Shown here piece by piece: positions 14,739-20,924 of a stretch of DNA of 24,850 nucleotides (the first letter of the stretch is position 1; each line of letters starts with the position of its first letter). Made by a program: the position numbers and the translations under genes. The stretch is taken from the NCBI GenBank assembly GCA_023426505.1, contig JAFAAP010000220.1:1-24850 (forward strand), read 5' to 3'. Origin of the DNA: Pseudomonadota bacterium (GTDB lineage Bacteria; Pseudomonadota; Alphaproteobacteria; Rhizobiales; Beijerinckiaceae). The notes beneath the pieces are model-generated. The model ran no database searches, was not told where the DNA came from, and saw only the letters and a program-made list of their open reading frames with translations.

Positions 14739-16217
14739 ATGCCTCCTGCCGCTGCCGAACTGAATAGAAAGTCGTTTCTGCCGGGGGACACCGTTCGCCT
14801 GACGCTCCACCTTGGCTCGTCGTTTGGTGATCTCGATGCCATAACCAACGTGAGTGTCGATTTCTTTCGTGTGGAGCGCGAAAGGAACCAGTTCGCATTC
14901 GGCTTCGGAAGCACTCCAAAGCGGAGTAGTCAAACCGAACTAACCGTCAGCCAGACCATACCCATGGACTTCCGAGTAGGTCTTTACTTCGTCCAGCGCG
15001 TGATCATCACCTTTGGGGATGAGGTCGGGCGGAATGAGGTGGTCTGGTTCGAGCCAGTTTTCTTCGCTATTCAAAATGTCCTTGAGCAGCGGGTGGACCA
15101 GCCCCGACTACAAAGGATGGTTCGCGACATGGAGGTGGAGCGTAGTCGGTACGTTAATGCTCCGATCAAGACTGAGGCTATTCAAAATACTCACACTCCA
15201 CCCAAGTCGTTCCGTGTTCTGATCTTCGGAGTAGGATGTCTGATCCACGGATATCAGCAGTTGGAGGGATATTGCGTTCGCCCTCTCGGAATGGGTCTGA
15301 CACATAGTCGGATGCATGAGATCGTGAACGCCGCCTTGACAGACGAAGGGCTTTCTACGCTTCCGTTCATGCAGGAAACCGAGAGCCAGTTCGCGCGATC
15401 AACACCAACCTTTCTGGTCTCCTATGCATCAGTTCTGGCCATCGATCATGTTGACGCCCTAGAACACTGCCGCTCCCATTCAGCCCTACTCTTTCAAATC
15501 CTCGGCCTAGATCGTGGTCAGATGCCACGAGAGTTCGCATGCATGGCAGCCGAGATGGGGACATCAAATCAGTGGCATCTGTTCCATTTGCCCGGTTACC
15601 GAGGGAATCTCATAGCTGACTTCAATCCAGCAGCCACAGGAAACCAGATCGAACGGTTGCTGCCGAGGTTACAAGGCAACCCATTCGGGCGGCTGATCGT
15701 GAGTACCTTTGCGGATGCCACGGCAGAGCAAGACTTGGGGTTTGCGCTACTCCGCTGTTGGGCAGTCTTAGAGCTAATTGCTGACCGGAAAATTCCTCGG
15801 AATGGTACGAGGCTACAGCACCCGGACGGGACAGCGATACTGAACAGCAAGGGCAACCCTGAAACAACCAATAGCAAGTTGGGTCGGGTGTATTCATATA
15901 TTTTGAGCACCAACGCCTTCAGGCAGCAGGGGGCATCCGCTTTGCCTGATGGAACTCATCAAGGCTACTCGGTTGGAAACTCAAGGTGGGCTTCGGAGAC
16001 TTTGGACAAATCCGAGCATTTTCCACTCTGGGACATTGTGGCAGCAGCCTACATGATCCGAAATGCTGTTGCTCACGAAGGAAGGTTCGATCCCGAACAA
16101 GCCGCTGCCGGTGAATTCCACGAAATTCTTGCCTCACGTTTGGTCAGAATTGGTCCGGTTGACCTTTTCAGCTTTGTCAAGGAGCAAGCGCGAATGGTCC
16201 TATGGCGTGAGATATAG
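14739..16217 (+). CDS. Predicted beta-sandwich plus HEPN-domain protein
   Basis: The 492-residue protein has an N-terminal 110 residues that read as a beta-sandwich (FLPGDTVRLTLHLG, then alternating strands such as VSVDFFRVERERNQFAF), similar in style to arrestin-like domains. The C-terminal part has the helix LGFALLRCWAVLELIADRK from about 333 and R441-N-A-V-A-H446 followed by EGRF. R-x4-H preceded by a helical WxxLExL-type segment is the signature of HEPN domains, many of which are metal-independent RNases in toxin, defence and RNA-processing systems. The assignment is by motif only, and whether it cleaves RNA is unknown. The ribosome binding site is weak. It is followed by other accessory genes and an HTH-methyltransferase, a context compatible with phage defence. 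Confidence 0.6.
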   Translation: MPPAAAELNRKSFLPGDTVRLTLHLGSSFGDLDAITNVSVDFFRVERERNQFAFGFGSTPKRSSQTELTVSQTIPMDFRVGLYFVQRVIITFGDEVGRNEVVWFEPVFFAIQNVLEQRVDQPRLQRMVRDMEVERSRYVNAPIKTEAIQNTHTPPKSFRVLIFGVGCLIHGYQQLEGYCVRPLGMGLTHSRMHEIVNAALTDEGLSTLPFMQETESQFARSTPTFLVSYASVLAIDHVDALEHCRSHSALLFQILGLDRGQMPREFACMAAEMGTSNQWHLFHLPGYRGNLIADFNPAATGNQIERLLPRLQGNPFGRLIVSTFADATAEQDLGFALLRCWAVLELIADRKIPRNGTRLQHPDGTAILNSKGNPETTNSKLGRVYSYILSTNAFRQQGASALPDGTHQGYSVGNSRWASETLDKSEHFPLWDIVAAAYMIRNAVAHEGRFDPEQAAAGEFHEILASRLVRIGPVDLFSFVKEQARMVLWREI

Positions 16218-16457
16218 CCCGATACTCGGTCGGTTTGGGCTGGTCTGACGGGCACGGCTGGCCAAACGCTTTCTTGCATCCTCCATCACCTTCTCAGCCT
16301 GATGTTTCGCCGCCACGTTCCTCTTAGGTTGTGGCTTGGGGGCAGCTTCGAGCAAAGGCGCGGAATTGCGGGTGGCGGCAGGTATCATCACTCTTTCAGC
16401 ACAGGACGGGGTGAAGCCGCTCAGGGCAAGGACAGCAAACACCCCCACCTTGCGCAT
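16200..16457 (-). CDS. Small exported or lipoprotein-like protein
   Basis: The 85-residue product has an N-terminus MRKVGVFAVLALSGFTPSC that looks like a signal peptide ending in a cysteine. TPSC is a poor match to the lipobox, so plain secretion is also possible. The rest is basic and helical (QAEKVMEDARKRLASRARQ). A strong GGAGG lies eight bases before the ATG. Its last 18 bases overlap the end of the HEPN-type gene on the other strand. Confidence 0.5.
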   Translation of the reverse strand: MRKVGVFAVLALSGFTPSCAERVMIPAATRNSAPLLEAAPKPQPKRNVAAKHQAEKVMEDARKRLASRARQTSPNRPSIGLYLTP

Positions 16458-16616
16458 CCCCGCAGCCTCCGCTGATTTGCCTTTCAGCTTAGCAAAGCCA
16501 GTCCGTGCGGAGGAGTTCCTTACTCATGTTGCGCCATTAGCGGGACAGGGGTTCGGTCGAAAGTAGTTGCCAGATGGCTAACCTGTGTTCTGATGAATCC
16601 AAGAGAGGTTGTCAGC

Positions 16617-17702
16617 ATGGATCGGCGCTATCGGTTTAACGCCTTACCTAACGGTCGCTTTCACGACCTGATTGTTAGTCTTGATACAGTTGATCCCGGA
16701 TTTCTTGGCTGGCTCATCCGGCTCCCAGAGGGCAGCCGTCAGGTCGTGTTTGCGGTCTTGGCGAGGGTGGGAGCGGACTTCTTGCGTCCGCTCCGAGAAG
16801 GCCAAGAGCCTAATCTTCCCAGTCCTGAGCAGCTTACGGCGCTAAGCCCGGTGCTCAAGGACATGCGGAAGCTTCGAGCCCGTGATCTGATCGAGAAATA
16901 TTATGGCTCGTGCCCTGACGGCTTTCGTGGTGCCTTGGCCAAGACGGGGGCGCGACCACAGGCGGGCTATTACCCGCGCTTATATGCAGTCTTCGCTGAT
17001 ACCAAGCATAGACAGATCGCCAAAGTCATTCGGCTGCTTCCGTCTATGGACGTGGGGCGGCTCAACATCCTTATGACGCTCGACCCTATTTTCCTCTGGC
17101 CTAGATTCTGCTCGAAGGTCCGTGATGCCCAGCAGGCCGCCGATCTCTCGACTGCCCTCATGATGATCCGGCAGATCATTGGCGGGGAGGCCAGCGACGA
17201 AGCCCTAGCGACGTCCATCCGATCCATTGGCGAAAACACTTCGGTTGCGGAGTGGGTTGAGAGTTGGCTTCACCGCGCGAGGCGTATTGCATATCCGCAG
17301 CTTGATCTAGGTACTGAGTGGGTTCCGCTCGATACTGGTGCCAAGATGGTCGATGCGGGTCTCCGCTTCCAGAATTGTCTCCGAACGACCGACCGCATCC
17401 TCGACGTTTTGAAGGGCCACAAGTTCTATTTTGAAAACACGCGCCGTATGACATTGGCCGAGGTTCAAGCGGTTGGACCGCAGCGCTTTCTCATCCTTGC
17501 GGCAACTCACACCAAACGGAATGCTTTTGTCGCGCGAGGAATGCGTCGGGAGACCGAGGCTGCATTTCTCGCGGCAGGCGTTCCTTCATTAAACTGGAAG
17601 GAGGAGGGAGGACCATGGTCGGCAGTCGAGCGTGTCCCGAACGGCTTCTTCAGCCTGCCTGATGATGAACCCTTCGAAGAGTTCGACATTGAGACGCTTT
17701 GA
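16617..17702 (+). CDS. Unknown protein with PcfJ-like C-terminal motif
   Basis: The 361-residue cytoplasmic protein starts MDRRYRFNALPNG; GAGAGG eight bases before this ATG makes it better than the ATG at 16593. The first two thirds are helical. The last third has GLRFQNCLR, with the Cys at residue 254, then GHKFYFE, LAEVQAVGPQRFLILA and KRNAFVARGM. This order of Gly-x-x-x-x-Asn-Cys-Leu, strand, strand and Asn-containing loop resembles the end of PcfJ-like proteins of conjugative elements and phages, whose function is unknown. The resemblance is weak and from memory. It may be co-transcribed with the membrane protein that starts 23 bases later. Confidence 0.6.
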   Translation: MDRRYRFNALPNGRFHDLIVSLDTVDPGFLGWLIRLPEGSRQVVFAVLARVGADFLRPLREGQEPNLPSPEQLTALSPVLKDMRKLRARDLIEKYYGSCPDGFRGALAKTGARPQAGYYPRLYAVFADTKHRQIAKVIRLLPSMDVGRLNILMTLDPIFLWPRFCSKVRDAQQAADLSTALMMIRQIIGGEASDEALATSIRSIGENTSVAEWVESWLHRARRIAYPQLDLGTEWVPLDTGAKMVDAGLRFQNCLRTTDRILDVLKGHKFYFENTRRMTLAEVQAVGPQRFLILAATHTKRNAFVARGMRRETEAAFLAAGVPSLNWKEEGGPWSAVERVPNGFFSLPDDEPFEEFDIETL

Positions 17703-17725
17703 GATGGCATCCACCTTTGTGGCCC

Positions 17726-18598
17726 ATGAACTTCACGGTCCTGTTCGCCATCTTCGGTGCCGCCCTCGGAGGCATCTGGTATCTAATCGCCAACATCAGG
17801 CTCAAGTGGGTCATCATCGGCGCTATCGCATGGACGGTTTACGACAACTGGAATGATGGCCCGACACAGCGGCGGACCAGCAACTTCTCTCAGGAGACGG
17901 TCAAGAGCCTCAAGAAGCTCGTTGAATTCTCCAGCTTCACGATCTTAGAGGAGGGCAACAGGCCAATCGCCCTCCGCTTTGATGTGACCAATCCGCTCCA
18001 CGCTCGTCTTTCCGACATGTGGGCGATTTGCATCGTGCCGCGCCGCAACGGAGAGACGGTCACGCTGGCGTTTGCGCGTCAGAAGGGGACCGTTGTCGAG
18101 GCGCAAAGTAGCCGCACGATTACGTTGGAGATGCGTGAGAGATGGTTCACCGGTTCAGGCCCAGATGAGCGGCTTGATCTGACAACGAAAGCCTGTGAGC
18201 CCAACTTTGATGTCAGCACTGCTGATCTTGTGAGGGCTGGCTTGATCAGGCCCTTAGGAGCGCAGGAGGAGATTGCCGCATACGCCGACGTGAGCATCAA
18301 CGGCTCGTTCAAGTACGCGAAGTACGACAAGCTGAAGGGCCGCGTGATTGCGACAGGGACCATCAGGAACAACTCGCGCTTCATTCTCAAGGGCGCGTGG
18401 ATTGGTTGTTCCGTCGAGGGTGTAACGTCGGATCAGGATTCCTCTAATAGCGTCCGTTTCTACATTCCGCCACGCGAGAGCTATTCCTTCACGCTTGAAC
18501 TCAGCGAGGTCATGCTGCGACGTTATAACGATTTGCTCAAGGGTAGGGTGTATAACTGTAGGATGGCTGACTTCGACTATGAGGAGGAGGGGACCTGA
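17726..18598 (+). CDS. Membrane-anchored protein with beta-rich C-terminal domain; function unknown
   Basis: The 290-residue protein has two hydrophobic segments close together at the N-terminus (FTVLFAIFGAALGGIWYLI and WVIIGAIAWTVY). A soluble, strand-rich region follows: FDVTNPLHARLSDMWAICIV, and later RVIATGTIRNNSRFILKGAW. The G-T-I-R-N-N-S pattern followed by alternating strands recalls FxLYD-type envelope domains, but no firm family is recognised. The ATG at 17726 is preferred, because the frame-start codon at 17699 adds a Trp/Pro stretch over the previous gene's end and neither has a clear ribosome binding site. It lies 23 bases behind the PcfJ-like gene. Confidence 0.65.
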   Translation: MNFTVLFAIFGAALGGIWYLIANIRLKWVIIGAIAWTVYDNWNDGPTQRRTSNFSQETVKSLKKLVEFSSFTILEEGNRPIALRFDVTNPLHARLSDMWAICIVPRRNGETVTLAFARQKGTVVEAQSSRTITLEMRERWFTGSGPDERLDLTTKACEPNFDVSTADLVRAGLIRPLGAQEEIAAYADVSINGSFKYAKYDKLKGRVIATGTIRNNSRFILKGAWIGCSVEGVTSDQDSSNSVRFYIPPRESYSFTLELSEVMLRRYNDLLKGRVYNCRMADFDYEEEGT

Positions 18599-18686
18599 GT
18601 TCATGGACGGGCGTCCTGACGCCTCTGCGGTGCGCCATGAGGATTGCACCAGTCGCCTCCTCGCGAGCCCTCATGGCGACAAGCGC

Positions 18687-19901
18687 CTAAGCGACAAGGA
18701 CCTCTGGACCAATGGCACGGTTCGACACGGCTTGAGACTGCCTCGCCATTCCTTTGCTCAGTCGGGCCTTCGCGATTTCATGGTACTTTTGCTCAATCTC
18801 GATAGAGATGAAGCCACGCCCATTCTCATGGGCGGCAACTGCTGTCGTGCCTGAGCCGCCAAAGCAATCGAGAACCACGTCGCCCGGATTGGAGCAGGCC
18901 CGGATGATGCGCTCGATCATGGCAACCGGGAACTGGCACGGATGGGCCGTCCTCTCACTTGTTGCTCCTCGACCGCCGACGACCGTGGGATAGTGCCAGT
19001 AGTCAGTCGGGTTCTTTCCGGCAGGGTGGTTGCGTTTGTCGTTTCCGATATTGAGCGTATGGTCCCGCACGTCGTCGAGGTGAAAGACGTAATTCGTCGG
19101 GTCCTTCACACACCACATCCAGCGCTCCGTCCGGTGAGAGAAGCGTCTGGAATAGGCGAGGCCGCCTTCGAAGTGCCAAACCACCTCCTGAACCATATGC
19201 AGCCCATGCTTCACGAGGAGCGGATAATAGAAGTAGGTCAGCGGAACCGCTTCAGTTTCCGACAACATAAAGTGGCGAACATTCAGCCAGAGCCCGCCCG
19301 TGGGCGTCAGAAGCCGACGAATGCAGGATACCCAGCGCTCGGCAAACTGGAGGTATTCTTCAACGGAGAGGTCGGTCTCGTATTCCTTGCCCGCGTTGTA
19401 GGGCGGGCTCGTGATCACGAGATCGACCGAGCCGTCGTCCATTGCCTGCATGGCCTCAATGCAGTCAGCATTGACAAACCTCTGGATGGGTGGCCGGGCT
19501 ACCACAGGCGGAGCCTCCCGGCTGGGTCGTGGCGGTCGTCGCAGCCGTGCCGATGGGGCGAGAGCTTGAATAGCGGCTTCGAGGGACGTGATCCGCCCTG
19601 ATCCGCGCTCAAGCGCCCGCAGTGTTGGGACTGACAGGGCGCATTGCTTCGACAGTTCCTGAAGCGACCACCCCTTCTTCATGCGAGCAGCCCGGACACG
19701 TGCCCCTAAATCGCGGGCCGGGGGCAACCCAGTGATGGCAATCTTGAGAACCTGTAGGATCGGGATCAGCGTCTTCAGAGTGCCTGCCCCCTGTTCGGCG
19801 AGCCAGATAGCGCGAGGGCTCGTCCCGGCTGCCTTGGCGAGATCATCTTGGGTCAATAGGGCACGCAGGCGTGCCTCACGGATCAGGGCTGCGAATTTCA
19901 T
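18687..19901 (-). CDS. Tandem HTH domains fused to a beta-class N6-adenine/N4-cytosine DNA methyltransferase
   Basis: The 404-residue protein has two XRE-like helix-turn-helix domains at about 1-60 (LTQDDLAKAAGTSPRAIWLAEQ) and 65-115 (SLQELSKQCALSVPTLRALE). A Pro/Arg linker leads to an amino-methyltransferase. Catalytic motif IV TSPPY (164-168) comes before the SAM-binding motif I FGGSGTT (347-353), the order that defines the beta class (M.RsrI/CcrM type). TSPPY fits either adenine-N6 or cytosine-N4 methylation. No restriction endonuclease is adjacent, so it looks like an orphan or element-borne enzyme. A perfect 8-bp inverted repeat begins ten bases upstream of the start codon and could be its own operator. 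No Shine-Dalgarno is seen. Confidence 0.9.
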   Translation of the reverse strand: MKFAALIREARLRALLTQDDLAKAAGTSPRAIWLAEQGAGTLKTLIPILQVLKIAITGLPPARDLGARVRAARMKKGWSLQELSKQCALSVPTLRALERGSGRITSLEAAIQALAPSARLRRPPRPSREAPPVVARPPIQRFVNADCIEAMQAMDDGSVDLVITSPPYNAGKEYETDLSVEEYLQFAERWVSCIRRLLTPTGGLWLNVRHFMLSETEAVPLTYFYYPLLVKHGLHMVQEVVWHFEGGLAYSRRFSHRTERWMWCVKDPTNYVFHLDDVRDHTLNIGNDKRNHPAGKNPTDYWHYPTVVGGRGATSERTAHPCQFPVAMIERIIRACSNPGDVVLDCFGGSGTTAVAAHENGRGFISIEIEQKYHEIAKARLSKGMARQSQAVSNRAIGPEVLVA

Positions 19902-19910
19902 GAGAAAGGA

Positions 19911-19932
19911 ATCGACAGGTGGGACTGTCGAT
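19911..19932 (-). promoter_or_regulatory. Palindromic operator candidate upstream of the HTH-methyltransferase
   Basis: ATCGACAG (19911-19918) and CTGTCGAT (19925-19932) are exact inverted copies around a six-base spacer. The site ends ten bases before the methyltransferase ATG, where a bound repressor would block transcription or initiation. Autoregulation by the protein's own HTH domains is an inference. Confidence 0.6.
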
Positions 19933-20001
19933 ACTTTTCCGTGTCCTCTTCAGAGTTCAAGAGGCGTTCTCGGAATGCTTGGGGAAAGAAGCCGCCCATT
20001 T

Positions 20002-20175
20002 AGAACTTAGTTTTTAGCTTGAGAGGCTGGCATGCCGGTTTGTCAGCGGCGATCCGACTGCCCGTAGGCAGGCGACAGGTTCTCGCTGGGCGGATTGCAG
20101 TCTCGGGATCGAAATGCCTTCTGCTGCATGTCTGGGGGCCGCCTGTGGCGGCCCAAGCACCAAGAACTTAGTTTT
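20002..20175 (+). repeat. Direct repeat of AGAACTTAGTTTT, 161 bp apart
   Basis: Exact 13-base copies lie at 20002-20014 and 20163-20175, each preceded by a GCCCA within a few bases. Chance identity over 13 bases is unlikely in so short an interval. A recombination, replication or regulatory site is possible. Confidence 0.45.
20136..20154. promoter_or_regulatory. Strong GC hairpin without T-run
   Basis: GGGCCGCC and GGCGGCCC form an 8-base-pair stem with loop TGT. Neither strand has a T-run immediately after, so it is not a standard terminator. It lies nine bases before the second 13-mer direct repeat. Confidence 0.45.
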
Positions 20176-20517
20176 GAGATTCGCGAGATCGGTCTTGACC
20201 GCTGATGGGCAGAATTCGTTATGGCTGGTTGAGGTCAGGGCAAAAAATTACAGGCCACGCCGCTCGGTCTCTGGCAGGACGCAGCGCCTTCACGTGCTCG
20301 TCAGGTCAGGGTACGAAGCGGCACGCGGATCGCGCTTTGGCGCGAGCGGCGTCCATCTCTTTGTAATGAACCCAGAAGGCAGAGGTCGCGTAGTGGCGAG
20401 CCACCCCACGAGCCGAGGCGGCCATTCGACGCTGGGTGGTCAGTATTCTCGTGCGGGTGTGGGCAAGGGTGCGGCCGTGAGATTCTTGAGTTCATGAGCT
20501 ATTTGGTTCTTGAAGTC

Positions 20518-20545
20518 GTGAAGTATTCACCTGTGACTAAATCAC
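20518..20545. promoter_or_regulatory. Two adjacent GTGA-N5-TCAC palindromes
   Basis: GTGAAGTATTCAC at 20518-20530 and GTGACTAAATCAC at 20533-20545 share the same half-sites and spacing and are two bases apart. Paired identical palindromes in front of a replication gene look like cooperative operators for an element-encoded repressor. Confidence 0.55.
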
Positions 20546-20602
20546 ATCGCCTGTGGTCGGCCCTTCGGCCTCTTTTGTACATATGCAGATCATGTTGTGC
20601 AT
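20537..20602 (-). CDS. Possible minigene of 18-21 codons with strong Shine-Dalgarno
   Basis: On the minus strand AGAAAGGAGGTC directly precedes ATG at 20602, and a second in-frame ATG lies at 20593. The frame encodes MHNM, then ICICTKEAEGPTTGDVI, and stops with TAG inside one of the paired palindromes. From the first ATG the ribosome-site spacing is too short; from the second it is 11 bases. It may be a real small peptide, a leader, or the relic start of a lost gene. Evidence is the ribosome site only. Confidence 0.25.
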   Translation of the reverse strand: MHNMICICTKEAEGPTTGDVI

Positions 20603-20668
20603 GACCTCCTTTCTTCATTCTATTAATATAAATAATCTTATTATTTCATTTCTTTTAATAAAGAAACC

Positions 20669-20879
20669 ACTACATACTATACATAATCTACATTTATAGA
20701 TCATTTACCCAGAGAAAATCATTTGTGTAGATTAGAGTGAATACTTCAAAAAATGTAGACCTCGCCCTCCCAGAGACCAATTCATCGCCATCACAAAAAC
20801 AAATTGAGACAAAAATGGCCTCTGTGCTAAATAGAATATGTTCACCGAATGTAGATAGCCAGATTAGGCTGATCTACAT
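20669..20879. repeat. Iteron-like TGTAGA boxes
   Basis: TGTAGA cores lie at 20726-20731, 20754-20759 and 20850-20855 on the plus strand. The reverse form TCTACA lies at 20687-20692 and 20873-20878. A degenerate copy, ACTACAT, is at 20669-20675. Four of the five cores are preceded by A (ATGTAGA), and most are followed by T. Spacing is irregular. Confidence 0.5.
20849..20879. promoter_or_regulatory. Large imperfect palindrome just before the replication gene
   Basis: ATGTAGATAGCC (20849-20860) faces GGCTGATCTACAT (20867-20879), complementary except for one unpaired base, around six bases. It contains two of the TGTAGA boxes head to head and ends about 45 bases before the rep start. It is probably the autoregulatory operator or part of the origin. 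Confidence 0.5.
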
Positions 20880-20924
20880 GAACAGCCTAAGCTTTTTCTT
20901 TCTATGTTTAAGGATTTTGCACAC

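Larger units (their letters stand above)
19933..20517. other. Non-coding interval with hairpin and direct repeats
   Basis: No supported gene. A 127-codon plus-strand frame (20114-20497) is compositionally noisy and has no ribosome binding site. The interval contains two copies of AGAACTTAGTTTT (20002-20014 and 20163-20175) and a GC hairpin at 20136-20154. AGGTCAGGG occurs twice, near 20233 and 20305. Confidence 0.45.
20603..20903. other. AT-rich putative replication origin
   Basis: This is the most AT-rich stretch in the window, especially 20615-20730, with long A/T runs suited to strand opening. It sits directly upstream of a VirE/SF3-type replication ATPase and carries repeated TGTAGA boxes in both orientations. 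Together these are the expected parts of an iteron-type origin of a plasmid, phage or integrated element. No DnaA box was identified with confidence. Confidence 0.5.

Noticed and set aside
18942..19601. 219-codon plus-strand frame across the methyltransferase
   Set aside because: Antisense to clear TSPPY and FGGSGTT methyltransferase motifs; no ribosome site.
20114..20497. 127-codon plus-strand frame in the 1-kb gap
   Set aside because: No ribosome site, compositionally noisy, and contains the hairpin and repeat region; no protein pattern.
20600..20900. CRISPR-like array in the repeat-rich AT region
   Set aside because: Repeat units are only about 6-8 bases, irregularly spaced and in both orientations; no repeat-spacer structure and no cas genes.
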